From: Phoma sp. XZ068
Taxonomy: Eukaryota > Ascomycota > Dothideomycetes > Pleosporales > Didymellaceae
Assembly (NCBI GenBank): GCA_004835665.1
Contig: RBKR01000022.1
Location: 620,001-684,000, forward strand
DNA length: 64,000 nt
Reading direction: 5' to 3'
Position 1 is the stretch's first letter, and each line of letters begins with the position of its first letter. The notes beneath the pieces were generated by a model. That model did not search any database. It was not told where the DNA came from and was given only the letters and a program-made list of their open reading frames with translations. This document shows, one piece after another, positions 43,133 to 54,200 of this stretch. The translations under genes were made by a program, and so were the position numbers.

Positions 43133-44333
43133 ATGGCTCCCACACTGCACGCCCGCGCTGAGGCCAAGCCCTTCGAGCACCGCTCCTGCCTCACGCCTGC
43201 CACGACCAAGAAGCTGCTCGCTGCCGGCTACAAGATCAACGTCGAGCGCAGCCCCACCAACCCCGACTATGAGCGCATCTTCAAGGACAGCGAGTTTGAG
43301 GACGCCGGCGCCACGCTTGTACCTGAAGGCTCCTGGACCAAAGCCCCCAAGGACCACATCATCATCGGCCTCAAGGAGCTGCCCGAGGAGGACTGGCCGC
43401 TCGAGCACACCATGGTCCACTTTGCCCACTGCTACAAGCAGCAGGGCGGTTGGGAGAAGGTCCTGGCCCGTTTCCCGCGGGGAGGAGGTGTGCTGTACGA
43501 CCTCGAGTTCCTGCAGGACGACTCGGGCCGCCGTGTCGCCGCCTTTGGCTACCACGCAGGCTTCGCCGGTGCCGCCCTCGCCATTAAGGTGCGTACTGAC
43601 GTGTATTACTTTAATTCAACGACTAACAACACAGACCTGGGCATGGCAGCTCACCCACCCCGGCCAGCCCCTCCCCGGCATCGAGACCTTCACCGACGGC
43701 CGCGGCTACTACAACACCGAGAGCGACCTGATCGCCCAGCTCAAGGAGGACGTCGCCGCGGGCGAAAAGGTCGCCGGCCGCAAGCCCACCAGTCTCGTCC
43801 TCGGCGCCCTCGGCCGCTGCGGCTCCGGCGCCGTCGACCTGCTCGAGAAGGTCGGCTGCCCCGACGTCAAGAAGTGGGATCTCGCCGAGACCAAGGAGCG
43901 CGACGGGCCGTACCCCGAGATCGTCGAGTCGGACATCTTCGTCAACTGCATCTACCTCTCCAAGCCCATCCCGCCGTTCGTCGACCGCGCGAGCCTGCAG
44001 TCGCCCAACCGCAAGCTCTCCGTCGTCTGCGACGTCTCCTGCGACACGACCAACCCGCACAACCCCATCCCCATCTACGACATCAACACCACCTTCGACA
44101 AGCCCACCGTAAACGTCGACGTTGGCTCCGGACCTACATTGTCCGTCATCTCCATCGACCACCTGCCGTCTGCGCTCCCCCGCGAGTCGTCAGAGGCCTT
44201 CAGCAACGCCCTGCTGCCCAGCCTGCTCGCCCTCAAGGACCGCGATTCCACCCCCGTCTGGCAGGGCGCTGAGAAGCTGTTCCGCGAGAAGGTGCAGAGC
44301 CTGCCTGGTGGCGTGCCTAAGAAGGAGGTTTAA
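43133..44333 (+). CDS. LYS1: LYS1 saccharopine dehydrogenase (NAD+, L-lysine-forming)
   Basis: Exons 43133-43588 and 43635-44333 give 384 aa. It catalyses the last step of the fungal alpha-aminoadipate route, saccharopine + NAD+ + H2O to L-lysine + 2-oxoglutarate. Motifs: AEAKPFEHRSCLTP at the N-terminus, IIGLKELPEEDWPLEHTMVH, FAHCYKQQGGW, VAAFGYHAGFAGAALA, the nucleotide-binding GALGRCGSGAVDLLEK, VCDVSCDTTNPHNPIP, and SIDHLPSALPRESSEAFSN near the C-terminus. The length is about that of the yeast enzyme. The 46-nt intron is phase 0 (donor GTGCGT). The protein ends KKEV; a classical peroxisomal SKL-type tail is absent. A possible Gcn4/CpcA site lies 119 bp upstream. Confidence 0.95.
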
Positions 44334-44384
44334 AAGTTTAGACTAGATCGCATTACATGACGCATAGATTAACGCGACATATCG

Positions 44385-44415
44385 TTCACGAGCAACAAAT
44401 ATTTCACGAGCAACA
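44385..44415. repeat. 13-bp direct repeat downstream of LYS1
   Basis: TTCACGAGCAACA occurs twice, 18 bp apart (44385-44397 and 44403-44415), in the short spacer between LYS1 and HET protein 2. No role is evident. Confidence 0.7.
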
Positions 44416-44565
44416 CACATCTCACTCACTCTTACTCCCCGGCTGATCTGCAGTGCTGACTTACATACTCGCTTACCGCCGCCCCACCTCTTGGTGGCTG
44501 GGGTACCACTGACAAGGCCAGGCTACAATGAGAACCTATCTACAAACAATCTACTCAAAGCGAAC

Positions 44566-46461
44566 ATGTATCGCTATCAGTCATTAGAACACACCGATTC
44601 GATCCGCCTGCTTCATCTCCTACCAGGAACACCAAGCTCGCCACTCTACTGCAAGATTGAGCACGTCAGAAAGGCTACCAGTCCAGTTTTCGAGGCTCTC
44701 TCCTATGCCTGGGGCTCATTGGAACTCACGCATACAATCCACGTCCAGCCAAATGATGATGAGATCAAAATTACGAACGATCTGTGCGAAGCACTTGTAA
44801 CTCTTCGGTCGGACGCGACAGTACGCATTCTCTGGGTTGATGCCGTGTGTATTAACCAGAAAGACACCCGCGAAAAGAATCATCAGGTCACGTATATGAG
44901 CGACATTTATCGCAGCGCTGAGATGGTGGTTGTTTGGCTTGGGCCTCTAAAACAGGATCGTGAGCTCGAAGTCATCAAAGAACTCGCCGAGCATTCAGAT
45001 CAGATTCTTCCGCACTCTGACTCACCCCCTCCGCCGGATTTGTTAGAGCTCCTCGAAGATGAAGCCGTATACAGCTTCTTTCAGCGGCCCTGGTGGAGGC
45101 GTGTATGGGTTGTGCAGGAGTTCATTCTCGCAAAAGTCATCCTCGTACAGCTTGGAAAGCACCATATCGATATCGATATGATTCGGAGAGTCTGCCTCTT
45201 GGGGATTTGCCTCCCAGTCATCTATATCTCGGTACAGCGACCCATGCCCTCTATCCTGGAAAAATTCCGTGATAGCATCGTCCAAGTGCACGACCTCATT
45301 TCTTTCCGAAACGAGTATTTGGAATCTGAGAGTAGTCTTCAGCTTTATCGCTACTATAGCCTGACAACTGATCGATTGTGCAGCAACAGTCGGGATCGCG
45401 TCTACAGTCTTCTTGGCTTAGGCCGGCATATCGTCGTGGTCAATTACGATCGCTCGGAAGCACAGGTCTTTCGCGACTTCATTACGTCGTGTCTTGTCTG
45501 TGGAGACATATCTGTCCTTTACCAGCGCAGGGATTCTCCCCTCGTACTTTGGGAAAATTGCCCATCCTGGATTCCCTTTGTTTCCAGGGAATCAGGTTCG
45601 CCACTCGAACGCCCCCGCCTACCTGGGACAATATATGGGCATGGTTTTTCGAAGCCAACACCAGTCTTCCCAGCAAGCATATCAGCCAAAGATGAACATT
45701 CGATCATCGTTCGCGGTGTCTTACTCGGTGAGGTAGTTGAGCGGCTTGGCGTCACGAGGACGGTCGAGGGAACCATTGAAATCCACGAAGACGATGATCC
45801 AAGCGATAACGAGTACGGAGGATTTGGAAGTCTGAAAGATATGAAACGAGCATTTCAGCATTGTCTACAATGGCGAGAGAAACATCGTGCATGTCCTTGC
45901 GCTTCAGACCAGGCAACGGCGGAGACTGATTTGGATACTGACCCGGAATCCTCTACGTTCCAATATGATCCATATGCTAACGAGTCGTTCCTCAACGTAT
46001 TTTCCAACACTATGACAGTATCTACTATCTTCAATTTGTCTAGACCCCCTTTCCCAGAGGACTTTAGTTTTACTCCAGAGCAAGAGAAATTAGTACTAGT
46101 TGCTACACAAGCCGTTATGTGGCGCGACAAGATCTTCATGACCGAGCAAGGATATCTCGGTCTCGGGACGCAAGCACTCAAGAAAGGAGATCAGATAGTA
46201 TGGATGGATGGAGCGGATGTCCCATTCATCCTGAGAAAGTACGGTCACGACTGGAAGTTAATCGGCCAGTGTTACTTGCATGGCTGGATGGACGGAAACT
46301 ATAACCATCATACTATCGTCGACCCGTTTGCTACGAGCAACGAAGGGGATACTTCCAACACACACAACGATCCAAGCAACCACGTCGACTCTGAGACTAA
46401 TCCACCGTACCAACGTGACCCTTCCAAGGTTTTGGTCAAGCAGGACTTCGTCATCTGCTGA
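44566..46461 (+). CDS. HET-domain (heterokaryon incompatibility) protein 2
   Basis: A single exon of 631 aa starts MYRYQSLEHTDSIRLLHLLP; the frame extends 25 codons further up without an ATG. HET blocks are clear: FEALSYAWGSLELTHTI, RILWVDAVCINQKDTREKNH with MSDIYRSAEMVVVWLGP, and PWWRRVWVVQEFILAKVIL. RDRVYSLLGLG is a conserved block that usually follows the HET domain. The C-terminal region includes RAFQHCLQWREKHR and the block DGADVPFILRKYG, the frequent 'G-D-x-V-x-x-x-x-G-A/x-x-x-P-F-x-L-R' ending of HET proteins, followed by a polar tail. It is only distantly similar to HET protein 1 outside the motifs. It is a likely cell-death or non-self recognition factor, with no partner gene identified beside it. 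Confidence 0.92.
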   Translation: MYRYQSLEHTDSIRLLHLLPGTPSSPLYCKIEHVRKATSPVFEALSYAWGSLELTHTIHVQPNDDEIKITNDLCEALVTLRSDATVRILWVDAVCINQKDTREKNHQVTYMSDIYRSAEMVVVWLGPLKQDRELEVIKELAEHSDQILPHSDSPPPPDLLELLEDEAVYSFFQRPWWRRVWVVQEFILAKVILVQLGKHHIDIDMIRRVCLLGICLPVIYISVQRPMPSILEKFRDSIVQVHDLISFRNEYLESESSLQLYRYYSLTTDRLCSNSRDRVYSLLGLGRHIVVVNYDRSEAQVFRDFITSCLVCGDISVLYQRRDSPLVLWENCPSWIPFVSRESGSPLERPRLPGTIYGHGFSKPTPVFPASISAKDEHSIIVRGVLLGEVVERLGVTRTVEGTIEIHEDDDPSDNEYGGFGSLKDMKRAFQHCLQWREKHRACPCASDQATAETDLDTDPESSTFQYDPYANESFLNVFSNTMTVSTIFNLSRPPFPEDFSFTPEQEKLVLVATQAVMWRDKIFMTEQGYLGLGTQALKKGDQIVWMDGADVPFILRKYGHDWKLIGQCYLHGWMDGNYNHHTIVDPFATSNEGDTSNTHNDPSNHVDSETNPPYQRDPSKVLVKQDFVIC

Positions 46462-46956
46462 TCAACCATGCGCTTCGCTTTGTCTGCAAGCCGCTACGAG
46501 ATGACGAACCAGCGAGGCTCCTGATCATACTCAAACTACAAAGCTGAACGTGACGGCTTATTTGCCGAATATCGCGTCGAAGCTTTGTGGCTTGCTTGGT
46601 ACATGTCATTTTATCACTTTCAACCGCTTTACTGCATGTAATCCTCAATTTTTGTAGAAGCTGCTCATATTTTCCTTTGCCCTTTCACAGGAACAGGTGA
46701 AAGTCACTCGACTAAGCTCTCTGTGCAACATCGCCGCCTGGAAGCTTCCACGATGGCGCTAGCATGTACGAGTTTAATATTCTCCGTGCTTGATTGGTTC
46801 TCAAACCAAACCAGGCCTCGTGCGCTAGAGCCTCAGTGAAGGAAAACGCTAGGTCATTTGTTAGCCAGCTTTTAAAGTCTCTCCCGCCAACACCCAGAAT
46901 ATTGACAACTATGTACCACCAGTTATACCACCAAAGTCTTCAACTGACTCTCAGCC
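46462..46956. other. Intergenic region after HET protein 2
   Basis: 495 bp with no gene: the HET 3' UTR and possibly the promoter of the decayed gene that follows. Nothing else is seen. Confidence 0.4.
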
Positions 46957-48404
46957 ATGGCGAATAAGCCAGATGATCGCGGCGATGTGCCGATGGAGGT
47001 AAGTCAGTACCAACTTGCGTGAGGAAGCGTTTCTGATGAAATCAGCCACCACACACAGACGCTGAAGATTGCAAGAGTAAACATACGTGAGGCGAAGAAA
47101 GGGGTACATAATAATTAACGACTCAATCAAGCAAAAAGCTTACATATCTTAGAGCATCCGCGCCAGTACTAGACGGCTGGCAAAGCAACTCTCCACCTCA
47201 TTTTGTTCACCCAGACCTTGGGCTTCAGGTCGAAGACGAAGCTCCCAGCTTGACACTTCCTGTGCCAGAGGATGCATCGATCTCGGCGCAGAGCTTGGCA
47301 GCGCCCTGTTTCGACGACCAGGGATGCCGCTACTCGGACTGAGGGTGTCGGCCGGAGACTGCATGCGTAAGGGTCAAGTCAGCCTAGACTCAAGCTGAAG
47401 GGGTCTAAGAGGCGGGGGGTAAATTGGCTGAGGCGATCCTCGTCCCTTGTCGAATAAACTGGATGACATCTGCGCTCAACTGGAAGCCGGGCTGCAGCAA
47501 CAAAAGACACGCCGTCACGACAAGCTCGCCTCCCTGGGTAAAGTCATCGAGTCCAATCTCGAAGAACTCTGGCACCTGTTGACAGGCGAGCCGCGAGCGT
47601 TGACGAAACAAATGTACCAGCCAATCGAATGGGAGGTATCTACGAGAAAGCTTGTGTGTCACTGCGCGAGGTCCTGGCCGCCAATATGGCCCAAGACCGA
47701 ATTGCGAGACCCATTTGCCGCGTCATAAATATGATAGTCCAGGAGATGTTCACGAAGAATGGTCTCACACTGCTAACTTGGCCCGATTAGATGGCCGATC
47801 TGAACGCTTCTACCGAGATGTTCGTCCGTGGTCTCCCTGATCAGCTCGGGTTGTAGCTAGAGAAGCGCACGACTCGGTCTCTCGGGCAGCAAGTCCGCTT
47901 ATGAGAGGCTGAGCAGCGTTACCATGATCTCACAGAGGCCGTCTTCAGTGGCATGCTCAAGGCACGCGGACAGCTGGGGGCTCCCGTTCCATGAGCGTCC
48001 GCCTTCTGGGTGAGGTAAAGCAAGTCGCCCAAACTCATTGCCAGAACCTTGTCGACCTATTCGTCGCAATCGAGGCCCGGCTTCTCAATCACCAACACCT
48101 ATATGTGCCCAAAACCCTGTTCCGGTCTCTCACGCTGTCCGACGAAGCAATGTCCGAAGCTGCTGCAGCCAACTGCGAATCAACCAAGCTCTCGATCGTA
48201 CATGCCGGTCTCATCTTCGATAATCTCATGGCTCGCGACGCCGAGCAGTACCGTACGGTGTGGCGTGAGCTCGTACTGTATCAGTCTAGCGAGGCACGCG
48301 TGAGGGTCTTGGTTACGAGGATGCAGGTAGATTACGAAAAGCGTGGCAAGATATTACTTGGCGTGCAGGAGATGCTCAAGAGGCGTCATGCGATGGAGCC
48401 GTAA
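46957..48404 (+). pseudogene. Decayed gene for a coiled-coil-like protein
   Basis: Protein-like sequence continues through the region but jumps frame and meets stops. The head may be MANKPDDRGDVPME at 46957 with a GTAAGT donor. At 47,158-47,343 one frame gives HFVHPDLGLQVEDEAPSL. At 47,432-47,635 another gives LSNKLDDICAQLEAGLQQQK and NLEELWHLLTGEPRALTKQ. A shift near 47,633 leads to YEKACVSLREVLAANMAQ. Stops at 47,788 (TAG), 47,854 (TAG) and 47,902 (TGA) interrupt that frame. After a further shift, 47,991-48,404 is open for 137 codons (LVDLFVAIEARLLNHQHLY, AEQYRTVWRELVLYQ). At least two frame jumps and three stops cannot all be explained by introns. The original product was probably helical; function is unknown. 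Confidence 0.6.
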
Positions 48405-48666
48405 GAGGTAATTGTGTTTGCCCAGCCGGAGTGATGCGTACATCAAAGGAGATGGTGGGTCATGGGTAGTGGTTTTCGGAGGACGGCCTCCATCGTAGCT
48501 TTGAGATTACTATATTGAGATGATGAAATCCGGTCTAGCATGTCTCGCGTGTATTTTTTGGATGGTTAATTCCTGTCGATTCAATCTCGACGGGAGACGT
48601 ACATGACGTGTGGGTTTTGTTACACTAACGTCTCAATGCTCTTGTTCAAGTGCTGATAACTATAAA

Positions 48667-49161
48667 TCACAGCAACCTACCGTTCTCGTCATTCTCTCCA
48701 TCCTCACTGCCCTCGTCGACCTCCATCTCCTCCATCTCTTCCTCCTCCTCCTCCTCCTCCTCCTCCAGCCTCGCCACAAGAAACCCAACGTCATCCACCA
48801 ACCTCCCCGCCTTCACAAAGAGCTCAAACGTAACATCCACCACCCTACTCGCCCATCTCCTCATCTCCTCCAAACGATCCACCTCCCTCGCACCTTTCAC
48901 ATCCGAATGGCGCTGCAGCTCTGAGAGTCTGGCTATGAGTGATCCGGTACGGCGGCGGGTGGCCGTTACATTTGAGCATGCGATTACTAGTTCGGATATT
49001 TCTATGGGGGAGGGGATGCTGGGGATGGATGGAGTGGTGGGGTTTGTTTCAGGAGTCGGGGGAGATGGAGATGGGGGTTTTCTGTGGGTGTTCCATGGGT
49101 GGAGTGGTGGATGGCCATGAGTTGAGGGTATGGCGAGGACTTGTGATGAGATGGTGGCCAT
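48667..49161 (-). CDS. Small acidic protein of unknown function
   Basis: A single exon of 164 aa starts MATISSQVLAIPSTHG. The N-terminal third is Pro/Ser/Thr-rich. The middle is helical and charged (GSLIARLSELQRHSDVKG, REVDRLEEMRRWASRVVDV, LVDDVGFLVARLEEE), then comes a run of about ten Glu and an Asp/Glu/Asn-rich end. The helical part looks like genuine protein and codon choice is ordinary, but nothing known is recognised. The poly-Glu run corresponds to a CTC/CTT repeat on the plus strand near 48,738-48,765, so length may vary between strains. It is divergent from the gene at 49655. Confidence 0.55.
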   Translation of the reverse strand: MATISSQVLAIPSTHGHPPLHPWNTHRKPPSPSPPTPETNPTTPSIPSIPSPIEISELVIACSNVTATRRRTGSLIARLSELQRHSDVKGAREVDRLEEMRRWASRVVDVTFELFVKAGRLVDDVGFLVARLEEEEEEEEEEMEEMEVDEGSEDGENDENGRLL

Positions 49162-49654
49162 GGTGTTGTAGCAAACGGATAGGACGGCGTGTAAGGGGGT
49201 TTGGTGTGGGTGGTGGTTGTTCGAGTGGCAAACAGCGGGCGCGAGCGGGCGGTGGGAAGGTGTGATGTAAAGGTGTAGTAAGCTGGTTAAATATCGAGGG
49301 TTTCATTTCAGTCGAACTATTACTTCTCTCGGGTTTTTTATACCTTGCAGGCAGGTTTTTGCTTATTGTAACTGTTGCGGCAGATATTCTGAGGCTGCTG
49401 TGCACACTATGTATTTAGTTTACTTTCACCCCTCCTCGTGACAAAAATATAATCTGATGTGCAGTATTACAAATCTAACAGGATCACCGGTGAAGATGAA
49501 TTGTGTGTCAACAAGCAAGCGCGACGTCACTGTTTGTTTACTTGTTGCTTGCTGCCTGCGGTACCTGCCTTCACCTGGACCACACCACTACACATGGCGA
49601 TCTAGAGATTCTCGATCTTATCTAAAACACCATCGAAAAGACTCATAACCGACT
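49162..49654. promoter_or_regulatory. Divergent promoter region
   Basis: 493 bp between the small acidic gene (-) and the Cys-rich gene (+). No gene is seen and no site recognised. Confidence 0.35.
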
Positions 49655-50720
49655 ATGGCGCAATCACCTCTCGTCTGCGTGCTCGGCTCTGATCCAACGT
49701 GCGATGAACCGGCAGTGTCTGGTCACTACGCGAAGTACACCGTACGTCTTGTACTGCAACAGCGCGCCAGTACTAACAAAACAGCTCCTGGAAGAAACAA
49801 CGTTTTCTCGTTTCGGCCACGCTCGCGATGAGTTCTTACTTCACTTCCACCTTGAGTCGCATGATCGGTGCGAGGTCAAGCTGAAACCAAACCTTTGGGA
49901 TCGAGGCGTCTACTTTGTACCGACACTTCTCAAGGAAGGTACAATTCGACTCGTGCCGCACTTTATGAAGAAGCATCACCGTGGCAATGTACCTCAGAAG
50001 AGGGCTGCGTCGTCACTTGATCCAGTTGGCGACGTCGCAAGGCCGCGTTTCCAGACGCAAGAACGCAGCACTACACCTCAAAAAAGGGCTACAAAATTAC
50101 ATGGTCCAATTGGAAGCACTACAAGCTCACAGTTACAAACGCAAAAGCATAGCGGAGACAGTTGGTCGATTGAAGTGAAACACACAGGCCTTACAAGATC
50201 TCGAGATCAATACAATCCCTCGCCTACAGCGTTGGCAGCGAAGAGCTCGCTTCCACTGCCGAGTTCTTTGCGCTACTCATCCTGGCTTGAAGCACAAAGA
50301 CAGCTCAAGCAAAAATATACCTCGCAGAACTACTCCTGCTCCACTACCTTGAGAGGTGGTCTGAGCTCCAGATACATCAGTTGCCTTGTGCACAAAGAGC
50401 TGATTGAGGGCGATTACGGGATCCCAGCCCCAGATGACTGTGAGAGATGTACCAGCTTGGGCCTACAATGCCGAGTTTACAACCCTGCGTGCTACAAGTG
50501 GGATGTAGAAGGCCGAAACATCAAGTCTGATATCGGTTGGCGATGCAACAACTGCAGACTGCGCGACGTGTGTGTGTTTCCTGTCGACGAGGACAGCAAA
50601 ACCTTGAAAATCTACAAGACACCTGTGGCTATCAGCCAGCTCGTATTACGCAACGGTGTGATCAGCATAGTTGAAAGTCCTGCCGATGATACGCCAGATC
50701 GGAGCCGGAACTCCGAGTAA
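49655..50720 (+). CDS. Cys-rich zinc-cluster-like protein of unknown function
   Basis: Exons 49655-49741 and 49785-50720 give 340 aa, starting MAQSPLVCVLGSDPT. The 43-nt intron is phase 0 (donor GTACGT, branch TACTAAC). The N-terminal part (FSRFGHARDEFLLHFHLES, DRGVYFVPTLLKEGTIR) looks globular. The middle is a basic Ser/Thr/Gln linker. The C-terminal third has two Cys triplets: DDCERCTSLGLQCRVYNP (C-x2-C-x6-C) and, 34 residues on, WRCNNCRLRDVCVFP (C-x2-C-x5-C). Together they look like the two halves of a fungal zinc-binuclear-cluster motif set far apart, so DNA or RNA binding is possible but unproven. The stop at 50718-50720 may result from a one-base shift near 50,702 (see findings). Confidence 0.7.
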
Positions 50721-51208
50721 CTCCAGAGCCACACCCATACACACTGCAGGAATCTGGCCCACTGCCGAGTTCAATACGTACCACACCGGGGCCAACAATT
50801 TTGCTGCCGCCGAGGAAGCACACTTCGACAGGCATAACCTGACAGGGCCAAGTCAGAGCACTATATTGTTAACGCCAGCGGGCTGTACAACACGAATTCA
50901 TTCGCGGACAGCACGGAGTGCGTGCAGTTATGGCATGGGTGAACTGTGGAGTCTAGAACGGGTCGTCTCATCTTCAGTGCCATCAGTGGAGCTTCGCAAA
51001 CAGTACCCGAACAGACGGCCTGTGTTGGCAATTGAGTTTTATAGACAAGGGCATGGTAGCATGCAATGTGGAGTGGCAAGTGTTGGTACCACGAGAGGAT
51101 CAGTACAATGTCATAGTATCAGCTCCTGCGGGGAAGAAGTGTCCCAACATTGAAGAGTCTGTATGTCGGTTTGTAATCATACCGACGCACGTAGACGTAA
51201 CGCAATGA
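50721..51208 (+). other. Protein-like fragments in several frames after the Cys-rich gene
   Basis: Just after the stop, another frame reads ELRVTPEPHPYTLQESGP until a TGA near 50,843. A second frame then gives SEHYIVNASGLYNTNSFA and ECVQLWHG before a TGA. A third gives NVEWQVLVPREDQYNVIV and ends with TGA at 51,206. The pieces look like real protein but do not join with normal introns. They may be a broken C-terminal extension or a second decayed gene. Confidence 0.35.
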
Positions 51209-54200
51209 GATGTATTGCAACATGTGCTTTCAATCATTCATAACTTGATTAACATCGTCTCGTCTATAATGACACCTTGACTACATGCAGTCCCATTGAT
51301 TGCCATGCTGGGGGAAGAGCGTGTCTTGTTGAATGATAACGAGGCAATTTGACTGATGGATTAGCAGCCAGGAACAAGTAATACCATAAGGCACCTGCAA
51401 GTCATTCAACACAGTACGAGTTTAACTTCTGAGATGTATCTTGCATGCTCACAAACTTTCGAGGCGCATTAATCGTACATGTAATCACGCACAGCTGCAG
51501 AATGTAAAGGCAGCACGAGCCGCACAATAGAATTTACGAATACCATACCCCGCAATGTAGCAATGGCACTGCCACGTTGACAGCAAAGTGAATTTTAAAG
51601 TTCTCAAGTGCAGTGATGCAGCGATATGGCATGCCAGTGATGCAGAAGTCAATGCATACCATATTGCGCGAGGAGTTTGCGTCTGCAAGATACTACAATT
51701 CTATTGATAGGCTTCGCTACGGCCGTTAGAATGACGACGTGCGTACGATGTGTTCTGCCTTGTTCTCGTCTGCATCGTCCCAGATCGATGGAAGGAGCGT
51801 ACTCTCGTCAAGGCCTGACCACTACCTACTCGACCTGAGCTGAAATGTGTCCACTGTTCACACACTCGTCGACCCTGCCCTGCACATGCACGCCGTATGA
51901 GACATACAGAGCCCAGATCTGCACTTTGTTCGCCGACACGGCATCCATCCTACAGTCCCCGCTCGTGGAGCCGTCGGCAGCTGCAGCGAAAGAATTTGCA
52001 CTTGCAGATGGCAAGGTCGTGCCGTAGCTGGGCTTCAGCTGAGGATTGCGAAGCCATCAATCGGTATTTTTCCCTCTTCTTCTTGAGACAGACGATTACT
52101 TCGCAGCGCCCAGCCTTGAGCTGGTCGCCTTGTCACCCCACGCGCATCGCAATTTTGAGCCCGCCAATAGCAAACCATCGTGATGCCCGTTACAGTTGAG
52201 TTTAATCCTTCGCGCGGCCTCCTGACGGGGTGAAAAAGCCGCCTGGAAGCCGACTCACCTCCATCATATCTGTCATGACAGATGTTTTCAAATACTTGCT
52301 CGTTCAGTCCGACCGAAGGACCCTGTGCTGCCTTTTTCAGCACTCTGAAACTCTCCTGGCCGAGATGGGATGCAACACTCAAGGTTTATATTCCCAATTT
52401 GTCGCATCTGGCTCCATCGTCCGGCGCTTTTACACATCTGCCCGTTGTCGCTTCCAATCACGGACATGGCGATTCTCCTTCCAGCTCTTGCAATTCCTGC
52501 GACTCCGTGCATCGGCGTTCCTACAAAACGAGCATGATCGCGATACTCAAACCGCCGCCGCAACCTTGCGTCGCGACCTTGCATCGCGGATGGTCCGCAG
52601 ATCACCATTATAACCCAATCCTATCACGTTGTGAAGATAGTGAGCAGTGGCGATGCCCGTTGGAGCGTTTGTGAATCCTTCGCTGCGGAGATCCTCACGA
52701 ATCTAGGCCCCTCCACTCTACTTCCGTCCGCGCTCGGCTCCTCAATTGGAGTGGCCCAATTCAATCCGTCAGCGTCCCGCCAAAACAGGCTTCTAGTCCG
52801 CGGCTGCTCGCAGAAAACGGTGTCATGCCACGCGCCCACCTTGCGATATCCACGCGGCAACACCGAAACAGTTTCCAGCTACCCACTAACGGTCGCTTCG
52901 GGTACGGGTACCTCGTACGATGGACCAGAACGGCAAAATGCGCGGCTTTGGTCACTACGCACTCGCCCAAAATGCCTGTTATCTCCAGAACCATGTGCCG
53001 TAGGCCGCCGAAAAGGTGTGCTGTGGGCTGATCGACAGCCATGCGGGCTGTGAGTGGTAGGCGAAGGTTGTGAATGCAATATCTCGCACGCGCATGCCGT
53101 TTTATGCGCCGCGACTTGCCGTGCGCCGCTGTCGACGTTGCGCTGTCAAGTGCCTATCAGGTTGGGGGGCTGTTAGCCTACCCTCCCACCGGCGCCATGC
53201 CACGCGCTGCGGCGCGTCAGAAACGTCAACGGGCTTCGCGAATATCGTACGGTTCTTCGTTTGAACCTTGCATGATAGCGGCGGCACGTCGGTGACACAA
53301 AACGGATGCCTAGCACCAGCTCCCCTGATTTTTGGGTTGAACTTCAGGTGACGGGCAAATATTCTGGGTGGAGGTGCGCGAAAGGTGCGTTGCAGCGCGC
53401 CTCGAGGACCAGAACGACGGTCGTGGGAAGAGGCTGCTGGGTGCTGAATCCTTCGAGCATAGGAAGCAGATTGCCGTGCCGCGCGCCCACTCTCCCTCGA
53501 CGTACGACTCGCAGACGTCAGGCTCGTACTCGTACCTCCACAGCCAGTGTGCTGCTCCGACCGACCGTCTCCATCAGCGACTTCACGACAAGCCTAGTGC
53601 CGCGTTGTGCCTCGGCGGAATCGCACCGCACCTCCAAAGCGCGTTCTCATTCGGGTTCTCAGTGGTCGGATAGTCGGTTCGCCTAAATATAACTAGCGTG
53701 GTCCAACGGTTATCCCTACCTCGTGGCCCTGTGTTTCGCTTCGTACCCCGCTACCGTGTCATGTTCTCAGCCTCCCTGCACCTCTCGTCATTCAGCTCCC
53801 GCTGTGGAGTCTGAGGATCGGGAAGGGATTGCGAGACAGCCAGACTGCTGTTTGCGGCAAAAACAAGCGAACATGCTGCAGGACTTGGGCCGCAAGGCGA
53901 CGAGGCTCAATGTGCATACCGTCGAATGAGTAGGTCCGTTTGTGACTGTCAATCCCAAACACTTCCTCGGCGCATTCACGGGCTCCTTCTTACTGGCGTC
54001 CATAAGCGTATCACATCGCGTGTTCTTCTGTACTGTGCTACAGAAAGCAAATAGCACCCCGACACGAGCAGGGGCTCGCGAACCCGAGAGCAAGGAGTCG
54101 GACTCGTGTCGCGCCCCAGCTAACTCGAACAAGCCATAATGCTGACAGAACACCTTGTACAAAACATGCGCAGGGGAGCAAGGGCTGATGGTTTTGTTCG

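Noticed and set aside
43127..44272. 381-codon frame reading through the LYS1 intron
   Set aside because: Beyond 43588 it gives an Arg/Pro-rich shadow; splicing 43589-43634 restores the well-known saccharopine dehydrogenase sequence.
50671..51153. 160-codon plus-strand frame as a separate gene
   Set aside because: It overlaps the end of the Cys-rich gene; better protein-like sequence occurs in other frames of the same interval, so this frame is likely accidental.
53690..53765. tRNA-like D-arm (GTGGTCCAACGGTTA)
   Set aside because: It resembles a tRNA D-arm, but no T-arm or acceptor stem follows at the correct distance.
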